DNA of 64,000 nt, from positions 1-64,000 of the forward strand of contig JAIPAL010000003.1 in the NCBI GenBank assembly GCA_021740085.1. Reading direction: 5' to 3'. The notes beneath the pieces were generated by a model. It was not told the origin of the DNA. It ran no database searches and saw only the letters and a list, made by a program, of their open reading frames with translations. This DNA is from Crocinitomicaceae bacterium. Its GTDB lineage: Bacteria > Bacteroidota > Bacteroidia > Flavobacteriales_D > Crocinitomicaceae. Shown piece after piece: positions 27,303-36,761 of this stretch (the stretch's first letter is position 1; each line of letters starts with the position of its first letter). The position numbers and the translations under genes are program-made.

Positions 27303-29690
27303 ATGCTATTTAATCTTCGTTTTTCTTTAATGGCCGCACTTTCTATTCTTCTTTCATCGAAGGCTAATAGTCAATTGGTAACAAATACCGGGCAATCGCC
27401 TCAAGGGCTAGTTCAAAATGTTTTGTTAGGGCCTGGTGTTGTTGTTTCAAATATCATGTTCAATGGAAGCAATTCGGCAATTGGCTCCTTTTCTGCAACT
27501 GGTACAAATCTCGGAATTAACCAAGGAATTGTAATGACTACAGGGACCGTTTTAAATAATGGTTCAGGACCTCAGGGCCCTAATAACCTGCCTAGTGCAG
27601 GAATGGATAATAACGTTGGGGGGTCTGGCTTGCTATCAAATTTAATTGGCGGGACACAAACCTATAATGCAGCGATCTTAGAATTTGACTTTATTCCCTA
27701 TTCTGACACTGTCAAATTTAAATACGTATTTGGTTCTGATGAATACCCTGAATTTGCACCGCCTAATAATTCCGGGTATAACGATGTGTTCGGTTTTTTT
27801 ATTTCTGGGCCAGGAATAGTTGGAATGCAAAATATTGCGCAGCTTCCAAATAATGGTAGCATTGTTTCCATTAACAATGTGAATGCAATCACCAACCCTC
27901 AATATTTTAATGCGAATGGAGACGGGAATATGGCACCTTACAATTCGTCGCCTTTTTACATTCAATACGATGGATTCACGGATGTTTTGGAAGCCATTTC
28001 TCAGGTTCAATGTGGAGAAACATATCATTTAATTTTAGCAATTGCGGATGTCGGAGATGGAAGTTGGGACTCGGGAATATTCCTTGAAGCAAATAGTTTA
28101 AGTTCACTTACCCCGATTACCGTTTCTTATGCATTATCACAACAAGCCTATCCAGATCCTTCTTGGATGGCAGAGGGTTGTGTTACTGCTACTGTCACAT
28201 TACAAAGAACTAACAACCTAAATAGCAGTTTAACTATTCCTATTCAAACAAGCGGTACAGCTCAAAATATCCTCGATTATACAGGCGTGCCAAGTAGCAT
28301 CACTTTTCCCGTTGGTCAAAACACAACCTCCTTTACAATAACATCTTTACCAGATGCTTTGGTGGAGGGATTAGAGAGTATAATTATGAATTTTAGCGTC
28401 ACGGATCCTTGCGGAAACATTACGCCAATCCCATTGACAATTAATATTCAAGATGTAGCACCACTATTACTATCAATTCCAGATACAAGCGTTTTGTGTC
28501 CAGGGGCCTCTTTATCAATTGTGCCCACCCTCTCTGGAGGGGTTCCTCCTTATTCATACCTTTGGAGTAATGGGGCAACTACTACTTCAATTTCAGTAAT
28601 TGCCAATACAAACAGTTCGATATTTCTTACTGTAAGTGATAATTGTTCTGGACAATCTGTTACCGATTCGGCAACGATAAGTGTTCCCTTATATCCGCCA
28701 TTGACATTAACTGCATCAAATGACATTACCGAACTCTGCCCTAATATCTCGCAAACAATCTATGCAAATGTAAGCGGCGGTAGCGGCGTTTATATTTATT
28801 CATGGACGCAAGGTAATACGATAATTGGAAATTCCGATAGTATAACCGTGAGTCCTTCTACTTCAACTAATTACATGGTTTCTGTAACGGATAATTGTGG
28901 AAACTCCCTGTCGGATACTGTTTCATACACAATAACAAGTCCGCCACTTATTGTGACTAACAGTCCCGTAATTCAAGTTTGCCCTGGAGATAGTGCTTAT
29001 ATTTCTGCCAGCGCAAGTGGAGGATATGGGAATTATTATTTTTTATGGCCCGCCACCGGTGAAACAACGACCGGTATTTGGGTACATCCCACTGCAAGTT
29101 CTATATACCAAGTTATTGTTTCAGATGAATGTCAAACCTTCACTGTTAGTGGGTTTAGCCAAGTATTGGTTGTTAAGCCAATAGCAGATTTCAGTATCAT
29201 TAGCCAATCAATAACAGAGGGCTTGCCCATCTCTTTTCTAAACCAAACACAAAATGGCTATGGGTACACCTGGTATTTTGGAGATGGGGGGACATCTAAT
29301 GACATTCATCCGGTTCATACCTATCCAAGCGAAGGAACCTACCTTGTCACCTTGTATGCCACAGATCTTTACGGTTGTAAGGATAGTGTGTCAATACCCA
29401 TCGTTATTCAAGAGGAGTTATATATTTATATTCCCAACTCGTTTATACCGGACGAAAATAGGATAAATGATTATTTTTCGGGGTCATTTGTTGGGGTGGA
29501 ATGGATAAAAATTGAGATTTTTAATCGTTGGGGAGAATTAGTCTTCGAATCGGAAGATCTTAATTTTGCCTGGGATGGCAAGTATAATGGGGAAGACATT
29601 CAAAGCGGGTGCTTTACCTGGAAACTTCGTTATAGACCTAGGCATCTTCAAGAATTACTGATGACGGGACACGTAAATATAATTCGTTAA
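27303..29690 (+). CDS. T9SS type B surface protein with choice-of-anchor L, Calx-beta-like, Ig-like and PKD domains
   Basis: A 795-residue protein with a signal peptide (ending SKANSQ). Residues about 25-270 are a choice-of-anchor-L-type domain (GINQGIVMTTG, FKYVFGSDEYPEF, YNDVFGFFISGPG). About 285-370 resemble a Calx-beta motif (PDALVEGLESIIMNF). About 375-620 hold three Ig/SprB-like domains, with CPGASLSIVPTLSGGVPPYS as an example. About 625-705 is a PKD domain (WYFGDGGTSNDIHPVHTY). The C terminus is the gliding-motility-associated type B sorting domain (YIPNSFIPDENRINDYF, IFNRWGELVFES, TGHVNIIR). It is an adhesin-like surface protein exported by T9SS. Confidence 0.87.
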   Translation: MLFNLRFSLMAALSILLSSKANSQLVTNTGQSPQGLVQNVLLGPGVVVSNIMFNGSNSAIGSFSATGTNLGINQGIVMTTGTVLNNGSGPQGPNNLPSAGMDNNVGGSGLLSNLIGGTQTYNAAILEFDFIPYSDTVKFKYVFGSDEYPEFAPPNNSGYNDVFGFFISGPGIVGMQNIAQLPNNGSIVSINNVNAITNPQYFNANGDGNMAPYNSSPFYIQYDGFTDVLEAISQVQCGETYHLILAIADVGDGSWDSGIFLEANSLSSLTPITVSYALSQQAYPDPSWMAEGCVTATVTLQRTNNLNSSLTIPIQTSGTAQNILDYTGVPSSITFPVGQNTTSFTITSLPDALVEGLESIIMNFSVTDPCGNITPIPLTINIQDVAPLLLSIPDTSVLCPGASLSIVPTLSGGVPPYSYLWSNGATTTSISVIANTNSSIFLTVSDNCSGQSVTDSATISVPLYPPLTLTASNDITELCPNISQTIYANVSGGSGVYIYSWTQGNTIIGNSDSITVSPSTSTNYMVSVTDNCGNSLSDTVSYTITSPPLIVTNSPVIQVCPGDSAYISASASGGYGNYYFLWPATGETTTGIWVHPTASSIYQVIVSDECQTFTVSGFSQVLVVKPIADFSIISQSITEGLPISFLNQTQNGYGYTWYFGDGGTSNDIHPVHTYPSEGTYLVTLYATDLYGCKDSVSIPIVIQEELYIYIPNSFIPDENRINDYFSGSFVGVEWIKIEIFNRWGELVFESEDLNFAWDGKYNGEDIQSGCFTWKLRYRPRHLQELLMTGHVNIIR

Positions 29691-29727
29691 TAGAACAACT
29701 AAATATCAATTAATTCCTAAATCCAAG

Positions 29728-29757
29728 TTGTGTTTTGTTGCTTTTAGCGTAATTTCG
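29728..29757 (+). promoter_or_regulatory. lepA operon promoter TTG-N19-TAATTTCG
   Basis: TTG 29728-29730 and TAATTTCG 29750-29757 (one mismatch) with 19 bp between them. It lies 7 bp before the lepA ATG, so the mRNA leader would be 0-3 nt. Confidence 0.55.
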
Positions 29758-29764
29758 CAATCGT

Positions 29765-31561
29765 ATGAAAAACATAAGGAATTTTTGCATTATTGCACAC
29801 ATTGATCACGGAAAAAGCACGCTAGCGGATCGACTACTTCAAACCACCGGGACGATTTCTGATAGAGATATGAAGGCGCAAGCATTAGATGATATGGATT
29901 TGGAGAGAGAGCGCGGAATTACGATTAAGAGTCATGCAATCCAAATGAATTATTCAAAAGATGGCGTTGATTATATTCTTAATTTAATTGATACTCCAGG
30001 ACACGTAGATTTTTCATACGAAGTTTCTAGATCAATTGCAGCATGTGAAGGGGCGCTCTTAATCGTTGATGCATCACAAGGAATAGAAGCGCAAACAATC
30101 TCTAATTTATATTTAGCTTTAGAACACGATTTGGAAATTATTCCCATTTTAAATAAAATGGATTTACCTGGGGCGATGCCTGAAGAAGTTTCTGATCAAA
30201 TAATTGAATTAATCGGCTGTGATATAAGTGAAATTATTCAAGCTTCAGGAAAAACTGGATTAGGGGTGGATGCCATACTTGACGCTGTGATTAATCGAAT
30301 CCCGGCACCTAAAGGAGATGAAAACGCGCCGCTCCAAGCCATGATTTTTGATTCTGTGTTTAATTCTTTCCGAGGAATTATTGCCTATTATAGAATTAGG
30401 AATGGCGTGATAAAAAAAGGACAGAAAATTCGATTCATGAATTCTGGTAGGGATTACAATGCAGATGAAATTGGCATTCTTAAAATGGATTTGTCCCCAC
30501 GAAAACAAGTTTCTGCTGGAGATGTTGGTTATATTATATCTGGTATCAAACAGGCGAATGAAGTTAAAGTTGGCGACACAATTACCAGCTCCGACAATCC
30601 TTGTGAAGTAGCTATTAAAGGTTTTGAGGATGTGAAACCGATGGTTTTTGCAGGGATCTACCCGGTAGATACTGAGGATTACGAAGAACTTCGTTATTCT
30701 ATGGAAAAATTACAACTTAATGATTCCTCCTTGATTTTTGAACCGGAGTCTTCCCAAGCTCTTGGTTTTGGTTTTCGATGTGGATTTTTAGGAATGTTAC
30801 ACATGGAAATTATTCAAGAAAGACTTGAACGAGAATTCAATATGACGGTTATAACAACGGTTCCGAATGTTTCCTATAAAGCTTTTATGAAAAAGGATCC
30901 TGACAAAATGATGATTGTCAATAATCCCTCTGAATTACCTGACCCTTCTGGAATGGATCGTATTGAAGAGCCCTACATTTCAGCTCAAGTTATTACCAAA
31001 ACAGAATACGTCGGATCAATTATGACCCTTTGTATTGAAAAAAGGGGAGAATTAAAAAACCAAGTGTATTTAACGCAAGACCGAGTTGAAATCTCATTTG
31101 AAATGCCCTTGGCTGAAATCGTTTTTGATTTTTATGACCGTTTAAAGTCGGTCTCTCGGGGATATGCTTCTTTTGATTATCACCCCATCGGATATAGAGA
31201 GTCTGATTTAATTAAATTAGATTTGTTGTTGAACGCTGAACAAGTAGATGCGCTTTCGGCCTTGGTTCATAGAAACAATGCCTTTGATTTAGGGAAAAGG
31301 ATTTGCATGAAATTAAAGGAGTTAATTCCACGTCAACAATTTGAAATTCCGATTCAAGCAGCTATTGGAGCCAAAATTATTGCACGTGAAACTATAAAAG
31401 CGCTTAGAAAGGATGTAACCGCTAAATGTTATGGTGGAGACATCTCAAGAAAAAGAAAATTATTAGAGAAACAGAAAGAAGGTAAAAAAAGAATGCGACA
31501 AGTTGGACGAGTTGAAGTTCCTCAAGAAGCATTTTTAGCAGTTTTAAAACTTAACGATTAA
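29765..31561 (+). CDS. lepA: Elongation factor 4 (LepA)
   Basis: A 598-residue translational GTPase: G1 AHIDHGKST, switch [14 protein letters not shown] (NKMDLPGA), domain 2, and the LepA-specific C-terminal domain ([40 protein letters not shown]). It back-translocates or remodels stalled ribosomes in the cytoplasm. It heads an operon with two membrane/cytochrome genes and hflX, spaced 4 bp, then overlapping. Confidence 0.96.
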   Translation: MKNIRNFCIIAHIDHGKSTLADRLLQTTGTISDRDMKAQALDDMDLERERGITIKSHAIQMNYSKDGVDYILNLIDTPGHVDFSYEVSRSIAACEGALLIVDASQGIEAQTISNLYLALEHDLEIIPILNKMDLPGAMPEEVSDQIIELIGCDISEIIQASGKTGLGVDAILDAVINRIPAPKGDENAPLQAMIFDSVFNSFRGIIAYYRIRNGVIKKGQKIRFMNSGRDYNADEIGILKMDLSPRKQVSAGDVGYIISGIKQANEVKVGDTITSSDNPCEVAIKGFEDVKPMVFAGIYPVDTEDYEELRYSMEKLQLNDSSLIFEPESSQALGFGFRCGFLGMLHMEIIQERLEREFNMTVITTVPNVSYKAFMKKDPDKMMIVNNPSELPDPSGMDRIEEPYISAQVITKTEYVGSIMTLCIEKRGELKNQVYLTQDRVEISFEMPLAEIVFDFYDRLKSVSRGYASFDYHPIGYRESDLIKLDLLLNAEQVDALSALVHRNNAFDLGKRICMKLKELIPRQQFEIPIQAAIGAKIIARETIKALRKDVTAKCYGGDISRKRKLLEKQKEGKKRMRQVGRVEVPQEAFLAVLKLND

Positions 31562-31565
31562 CACT

Positions 31566-31994
31566 ATGAATATTCTAAACCACACTCATTCAGGATTGAG
31601 ATGGATCGCATTAATTCTATTGATTTGGGCGATCTCTAACGCTTTTACAGCAAAACGTTTTGAGAAAAAACATAAAATGATCAATCTTTTTGCCATGGTC
31701 TGCTTACATATCCAATTGGTAATTGGGTTGATTCAATATTTCACCTCCGCGAAAGTGCAATTTACCGCTGGGTGGATGAAAGAACCATTGCTACGTTTTT
31801 ATGGCATGGAACATTTGGCCGGTATGTTATTGGCCATTATTTTAATAACTATCGGATATAGCAAAGCGAAAAGAAAAGAAAATGATGCAGATAAATTTAA
31901 AGTAATTCGCTTGTTTTATTCGATAGGATTAATCATTATTCTTTTATCTATTCCTTGGCCATTTAGGGCAAATCTTGGTGGGGGATGGTTCTAA
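31566..31994 (+). CDS. Four-helix membrane protein, cytochrome b-like
   Basis: A 142-residue protein with four hydrophobic spans and several His inside or close to them (NHTHSGLRW, CLHIQLVIGL, GMEHLAGMLL). It resembles the small 'cytochrome B' membrane proteins annotated in Bacteroidota; whether it binds haem is not shown. It lies 4 bp after lepA and overlaps the following cytochrome c gene by 10 bp, so a redox partnership between the two is plausible. Confidence 0.65.
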   Translation: MNILNHTHSGLRWIALILLIWAISNAFTAKRFEKKHKMINLFAMVCLHIQLVIGLIQYFTSAKVQFTAGWMKEPLLRFYGMEHLAGMLLAIILITIGYSKAKRKENDADKFKVIRLFYSIGLIIILLSIPWPFRANLGGGWF

Positions 31995-32314
31995 AGATTA
32001 TTTATTTCTGCTCTTGCTTACTTTTAGTAGTAAGTTGCTCTTCATCTGGCGATAATGCTATTCCTGAGCCACCTGAGACCCCAGAAGTAGTAGGCGAAAA
32101 TTTATTCATTATGCATTGCGCAGCTTGCCATGGTGATGACGGAAAATTAGGGGCTTCGGGAGCGAAAGATTTAACCTCTTCAAGATTAGATGATGCTGCA
32201 CTCACGAAAATAATTAATGAAGGAAAAAATGGAATGCCGCCAATGAAAGAATTACTTGGAAATAACAAAAACATACAGTTGGTTATTAATCATGTTAAAA
32301 AATTAAGACATTGA
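31985..32314 (+). CDS. Cytochrome c lipoprotein
   Basis: A 109-residue protein with a lipoprotein signal (MVLKIIYFCSCLLLVVSC, lipobox VVSC), a Pro/Glu-rich linker, then a class I-type c domain: haem motif CAACH (in HCAACHGDDGKLGASG) and a distal Met in NGMPPMKELL. It is a lipid-anchored electron carrier outside the inner membrane. Overlaps the upstream cytochrome b-like gene by 10 bp and hflX by 4 bp. Confidence 0.85.
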   Translation: MVLKIIYFCSCLLLVVSCSSSGDNAIPEPPETPEVVGENLFIMHCAACHGDDGKLGASGAKDLTSSRLDDAALTKIINEGKNGMPPMKELLGNNKNIQLVINHVKKLRH

Positions 32315-33498
32315 CAGAAGGATATGACACGTCCGTGCCGAATGAAGAAGCCTGTGTTTTAGTTGGTGTCATCAGTGCAGATATCACCGAAGCAATCGCT
32401 ATAGAATATATTAACGAGTTATCCTTTTTAGCTGAAACAGCTGGCGCAATCACAAGTAAAAAATTTATGCAACGATTGCCCTTTCCAAATCCAAAGACCT
32501 ATGTTGGGAAAGGAAAATTAGAAGAAATTAGAGAATATATCAAGGCAGCAAACATTGAATTGGTGATTTTTGATGATGAATTATCTCCCTCGCAATTACG
32601 TAACATAGAACGGGAATTAGAATGCAAAGTGCTGGATAGGCCTATCCTAATTCTTGATATATTCGCGAGTAGGGCCAGTAGTTTCCATTCAAAAACACAA
32701 GTGGAATTAGCCCAGCTTCAATACATGCTCCCGCGATTAACACGCATGTGGACGCATCTTGAGCGACAAAAAGGAGGGATTGGTCTTCGTGGGCCCGGTG
32801 AGTCGCAAATTGAAACCGACCGTCGAATTATACAAATGCGTATTTCGTTAATGAAAGAACGTCTTCAAGATATTGATAAACAAATGACTATTCAGCGAGG
32901 TAATCGGGGACAATTGGTGAGAGTAGCTCTTGTTGGATATACCAACGTTGGTAAAAGTACCTTGATGAATTTATTGGCAAAATCAGATGTGTTTGCAGAA
33001 GATAAACTTTTTGCAACATTAGACACCACCGTTAGAAAAGTTGTTATTGAGAATCTCCCTTTTTTATTAACAGACACTGTTGGATTCATCCGAAAATTAC
33101 CTCAGCAATTAGTGGAGTCTTTTAAATCAACTTTAGACGAAGTAAGGGAAGCGGATATACTTGTGCATGTTTTAGATCTCTCACATCCAAACTTTGAAGA
33201 GCAATTTAATGTGGTAAATGAAACGCTTCATGAAATCGATAATACAGAAAAACCAAGTATACTTGTTTTTAATAAAATTGATGCTTTTTCACCACAAGAA
33301 CTTGATGGTGATGAAGATGAGACGGTTAATAGCATCGAGGTTCTTAAAAAAACATGGATGGCTAAAATGCAAAAAACAACATGTGTTTTTATTTCCGCGA
33401 CCGAAAAAGACAATATTGAGGAGCTGAAGTCTGTAATATATGAAGAGGTAAAAACTGTTTTTAGTATTCGCTACCCGTATAGTAATTTCCTTTATTAA
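32311..33498 (+). CDS. hflX: GTPase HflX
   Basis: A 395-residue GTPase. The start is TTG 32311, which overlaps the upstream TGA by 4 bp (TTGA). The N-terminal HflX domain contains NPKTYVGKGKLEEI, FDDELSPSQLRNIE, and the Gly-rich linker RQKGGIGLRGPGESQIETDR. The G domain has VGYTNVGKST, DTVGFIRKLP and NKID. It binds 50S/70S ribosomes and rescues stalled or stressed ribosomes. Being in one operon with lepA links two ribosome-associated GTPases. A strong hairpin terminator follows. Confidence 0.94.
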   Translation: MTEGYDTSVPNEEACVLVGVISADITEAIAIEYINELSFLAETAGAITSKKFMQRLPFPNPKTYVGKGKLEEIREYIKAANIELVIFDDELSPSQLRNIERELECKVLDRPILILDIFASRASSFHSKTQVELAQLQYMLPRLTRMWTHLERQKGGIGLRGPGESQIETDRRIIQMRISLMKERLQDIDKQMTIQRGNRGQLVRVALVGYTNVGKSTLMNLLAKSDVFAEDKLFATLDTTVRKVVIENLPFLLTDTVGFIRKLPQQLVESFKSTLDEVREADILVHVLDLSHPNFEEQFNVVNETLHEIDNTEKPSILVFNKIDAFSPQELDGDEDETVNSIEVLKKTWMAKMQKTTCVFISATEKDNIEELKSVIYEEVKTVFSIRYPYSNFLY

Positions 33499-33522
33499 AC
33501 AAACCCGAATCGTATTAAATAA

Positions 33523-33548
33523 AAAAAGGGGAGCAAGCTCCCCTTTTT
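33523..33548. terminator. Bidirectional Rho-independent terminator
   Basis: The sequence AAAAAGGGGAG-CAAG-CTCCCCTTTTT is a perfect palindromic stem with A and T runs on both sides. It sits between convergent hflX (ends 33498) and the exported thioredoxin-fold gene (ends 33570), so it can stop transcription from both. Confidence 0.85.
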
Positions 33549-33569
33549 CAATGTGCATTAATTGTTAGC

Positions 33570-35090
33570 TTATCTAACAACAACATTTTTTGTAGTCGTT
33601 GCTCCATTTGAAGTAACTGTAACGATGTAACTTCCTTTTGCAATACTTTCTGTTGAGAAAGATACCAATTGAGAACCTACTAAGTTTGTAAATGATTTAG
33701 AAGCAATTGTTCTTCCTTGAATGTCAACTAATGAAACTGAAAAATCATTGTTGTTTGCTTCAAAAGAAACATTAACTAAATCAGATGCTGGGTTAGGGAA
33801 TACATTCAATGCGATTGTTTCCATTTCATTTAAACCTGCAGCGCCAGTTTTGAATACTTTTTGCTCGCTATCTCCAAACGTTCCTCCAGAAGCTAAAGTC
33901 GCTCCAGATGCATCAATAATCGTGTATCCACCATCACCATATTGACAGCAAATTCCATCGCCATAAGCGTCAAGGATTTCAAATGTATAACACGTGTTTG
34001 GTGTTAGGTTAGCCTGAACTGGTGTTTCTACTGTTTGACCTGCAGCTCCTAAATTTGGTCCAAAACCAGTACCTGAAGCTACAGTTGTTCCAGCAGCATT
34101 TTTAATTGTCCAAGAAGTTTCATCAGCATATTGATCTGTAGTAAGGTTTACTGTTACATACTGATTAGAAGCAACTAATGCAGTAGAAACCGTTGCATTA
34201 ACACCGTTGTTTGCCGCGTTTGCATCAGCTGCTGTAGCAACCGTAACAACCAAAGCGCCACCCATGAAACTTGCAATTGGTGTACAAGTAACCGTTGCAA
34301 CACCATAAGTAGCTAAACTTCCAGAATATGTACCAGTTGAAACTGTTGTTCCACCTTGAGTAACAGTAACAGTTGCAGCAGTTAAAGGACTAGTTCCATT
34401 GTTTTGGATTTTCACCTCTGGAGTATAAGACCCTTGGCAATGAACTAAAGAGCCTTCGTAAGAAAGAGCGGCAACATCAGCAGGATTGGAAGCTGGAGGA
34501 GGGCAAGAAGCAATTGAAGTATATATTGCAGCTGCTGTTGCTTGTCCTATTTCTGAAACTATCCGGTTAGGACATATTTTGTAGATTGTTGGAAAATAAG
34601 CAATACCAAAGTTTGTGTTTATGGTATTTGCTGTAGCAGTGATTGGATTCGCCATTGGGAATTGTATTTGACCTGCTGCATTAGGATTTGTCCAGTCGCC
34701 AATAGCACCTGATCCATCTAACATCGTAGCATCTGCAGTTGCACCATCTCCCTCAATCCAAATAACCATAAGGTCATCAGTTGTTGTTGCAGAAACACCA
34801 GGCTGACCTGCTGGACCGTGTGCAGCATACGCATCTTCTAATGCACCTGATAAATGATAATTCCAACATGGACCACACCAAGTTGCAGAAACATCTAAAA
34901 TAACTGTATAACCAGCATCAAGATAGTCATACAATTTATAAGAACCATTGTTTGTCATTCCAGCGGTAGACAACCAAGGCTGATAAGCACTTACAGTGAA
35001 GTCTGGAGCAAGGCTTCCAGGCGCCAACTGTGCAAAAGTTGTAGCGGATGTTGCAGAAAGCAACAAGGCTGATAGTAAAAGTTTTTTCAT
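33570..35090 (-). CDS. Exported thioredoxin-fold protein with T9SS type A sorting domain
   Basis: A 506-residue protein: signal peptide (ending TTFAQ), then a TlpA/peroxiredoxin-like thioredoxin domain (APGSLAPDFTVSAYQPW, redox motif WCGPCW at residues 71-76, cis-Pro region AYFPTIYKICP), then a CARDB-like beta-sandwich (SYTPEVKIQNNGTSPLTAAT), a second beta domain (about 320-420), and a type A sorting domain (LNVFPNPASDLVNVSFEA, IAKGSYIVTV). It is expected outside the cell or on its surface. The active CGPC pair indicates a thiol-disulfide role there, which is inferred. Base composition here is more GC-rich and Ala/Thr-rich than neighbouring genes, as for many abundant secreted proteins. Confidence 0.87.
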   Translation of the reverse strand: MKKLLLSALLLSATSATTFAQLAPGSLAPDFTVSAYQPWLSTAGMTNNGSYKLYDYLDAGYTVILDVSATWCGPCWNYHLSGALEDAYAAHGPAGQPGVSATTTDDLMVIWIEGDGATADATMLDGSGAIGDWTNPNAAGQIQFPMANPITATANTINTNFGIAYFPTIYKICPNRIVSEIGQATAAAIYTSIASCPPPASNPADVAALSYEGSLVHCQGSYTPEVKIQNNGTSPLTAATVTVTQGGTTVSTGTYSGSLATYGVATVTCTPIASFMGGALVVTVATAADANAANNGVNATVSTALVASNQYVTVNLTTDQYADETSWTIKNAAGTTVASGTGFGPNLGAAGQTVETPVQANLTPNTCYTFEILDAYGDGICCQYGDGGYTIIDASGATLASGGTFGDSEQKVFKTGAAGLNEMETIALNVFPNPASDLVNVSFEANNNDFSVSLVDIQGRTIASKSFTNLVGSQLVSFSTESIAKGSYIVTVTSNGATTTKNVVVR

Positions 35091-35101
35091 TTTATAAAGA
35101 T

Positions 35102-35129
35102 TAAAGTTATGCGTAAAATTAACTCCAAA
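35102..35129 (-). promoter_or_regulatory. Promoter TTTG-N16-TAACTTTA
   Basis: On the minus strand TTTG (35129-35126) and TAACTTTA (35109-35102, one mismatch) precede the ATG at 35090 by 11 bp. Spacing is a little short. Confidence 0.45.
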
Positions 35130-35214
35130 TTTCTAGCAAACAAAACTTTTAGCTTATTAATATTAATTTAATAAGAAGGCACTTTAAAGAAAGGACGAAA
35201 AAAAGTGAAGGGGT

Positions 35215-35964
35215 TTATTTTTTCTTGAGTTGTTCTAGGATAAAAAGCTCTATTGCCCCAACCATAGATGGCGCTTTCGGGTGCGGTGCATTTACATCAA
35301 GACGTAAGTTATGCTTTTCAACTGCCATAGCGGTTGTGGGGCCAAAAGCGGCTATCGCAGTGGTGTTTTGTTTGAAATCGGGAAAGTTTACTAATAATGA
35401 TTCTATCCCTCCAGGACTAAAAAAGACTAATAAATCGTAGTAGACATTTTCTAAATCAGAAAGGTCTGCTGCAACAGTTCGATATAAAATCGTTTTGGAA
35501 AACCGCATTTTACTTTGCTCCAAGGTTTGAGGTATCTTATCGCGTAGAATGTCCGTGCATGGCAAAAGAAAGTTTTCCGATTTATGCTTCTTCATTACCT
35601 CAACTAAATCCTCAATAGTTTGCTTTCCAAAGAAAATTCTCCGCTTACGATATGCTACATATTTTTGTAGGTAAAGCGCCACCGCTTCAGAAATACAAAA
35701 ATATTTCATCTCTTCTGGAACAGTAAATCTTGATTCTTCAGCAATTCTAAAAAAATGATCCACAGCAACTTTAGAGGTAATAATTATCGCAGTATGATCA
35801 ACTAAATTTATTTTTTGGGCACGAAATTCTTTCACAGAAACTCCTTCCACCTTAATAAATGGCCTAAAATCAATCTTTATTTTGTATTTTTTTGCTAATT
35901 CAAAATAAGGCGAGTTTTCCCCTTCTGGTTGAGGTTGAGAAACAAGAATAGTTTTAATTGCCAA
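35215..35964 (-). CDS. hemD: Uroporphyrinogen-III synthase
   Basis: A 249-residue protein fitting the very divergent HemD family: N-terminal KTILVSQPQPEGENSPYFEL, the first-domain end TAIIITSKVAVDHFFRI, central NFLLPCTDILRDKIPQTLE, and FSPGGIESLL and AFGPTTAMAVEKHNLRLDV near the end. It converts hydroxymethylbilane to uroporphyrinogen III in haem synthesis. The DUF4271 gene 21 bp upstream is a regular neighbour in this phylum and supports the call. Confidence 0.85.
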   Translation of the reverse strand: MAIKTILVSQPQPEGENSPYFELAKKYKIKIDFRPFIKVEGVSVKEFRAQKINLVDHTAIIITSKVAVDHFFRIAEESRFTVPEEMKYFCISEAVALYLQKYVAYRKRRIFFGKQTIEDLVEVMKKHKSENFLLPCTDILRDKIPQTLEQSKMRFSKTILYRTVAADLSDLENVYYDLLVFFSPGGIESLLVNFPDFKQNTTAIAAFGPTTAMAVEKHNLRLDVNAPHPKAPSMVGAIELFILEQLKKK

Positions 35965-35985
35965 GTCTAAAAGTTTAAAGTTGTG

Positions 35986-36660
35986 CTACTTAACAAATGA
36001 AGACAGTTTGCTACCAAAGAACACATATAGAGCTATAATGGGCAAAACTTCAACGGCGCAAAAATACAACAAAATGTAATACCACCTAATTCCCATTAAC
36101 ATTGAGGCGATTATTCCTTTTATTACACGATTTAGATACATAAGAAAAAACCCTATTAAAAAGACGGAAAACATCATTTCAATTAATGATTTATTTAATG
36201 TAATAATAATGGCAATCGTTAAAAAGAAAAATCCTCCGGCACAGATTGCAAATCGCAAGTGATATTTTAATTGGCGTATTATAGGGTGTTTTCCTATCAT
36301 CGCGTAAATCAAACCTTGTCCGGCCTTCCAATATGTTACTAATATAACTGGAATTAGAAATGCAATTAGCCATGTTCTAGGGCCTTCCGCATTCAAATCA
36401 ATGATTAATAAAAGTGCTAAAGCGGCACCAATGACAAAATTCAAGGTTAGTAGACGAAAAGTAGCCAAACTCATTCTCTCTGAATCATGATTAAATGAAT
36501 CTTCTTTTTGAATCCTATAAAACCCTAAGAACACTAAAGGAATCAACTTTACCTGTCTAGCGGATGCAATAGCTATAAGAATTAGAGAAAAAGAACACAT
36601 TAGCACCCACCCCATAGAAATTTGTGGCTCACGAAGATGAAGTGATAAAGTTTCATTCAT
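35986..36660 (-). CDS. DUF4271 membrane protein
   Basis: A 224-residue integral membrane protein with about six hydrophobic segments; motifs such as FLGFYRIQKEDSFNHDSERM and FLMYLNRVIKGIIASMLMG match the DUF4271 pattern, including the C-terminal YFCAVEVLPIIALY. The function is unknown. It is upstream of hemD in one operon; a TAATTTTG promoter element lies 29 bp before its ATG. Confidence 0.8.
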   Translation of the reverse strand: MNETLSLHLREPQISMGWVLMCSFSLILIAIASARQVKLIPLVFLGFYRIQKEDSFNHDSERMSLATFRLLTLNFVIGAALALLLIIDLNAEGPRTWLIAFLIPVILVTYWKAGQGLIYAMIGKHPIIRQLKYHLRFAICAGGFFFLTIAIIITLNKSLIEMMFSVFLIGFFLMYLNRVIKGIIASMLMGIRWYYILLYFCAVEVLPIIALYVFFGSKLSSFVK

Positions 36661-36689
36661 AATTTGAACAGCTTTTTACAGTAGCCCCA

Positions 36690-36697
36690 CAAAATTA
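36690..36697 (-). promoter_or_regulatory. TAATTTTG -7 element for the DUF4271-hemD operon
   Basis: A perfect TAnnTTTG on the minus strand, 29 bp before the ATG at 36660. The -33 element is weak (TTTA). Confidence 0.4.
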
Positions 36698-36734
36698 AAT
36701 AGAAACTCCTTTAAATTAAGTTTTATTTATTGAT

Positions 36735-36742
36735 TACTTTTG
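36735..36742 (+). promoter_or_regulatory. TACTTTTG -7 element for the acyl-CoA dehydrogenase gene
   Basis: A perfect TAnnTTTG on the plus strand, 19 bp before the ATG at 36762, in the divergent gap shared with the DUF4271 promoter. Confidence 0.45.
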
Positions 36743-36761
36743 CACCACCAAAATATACTTG

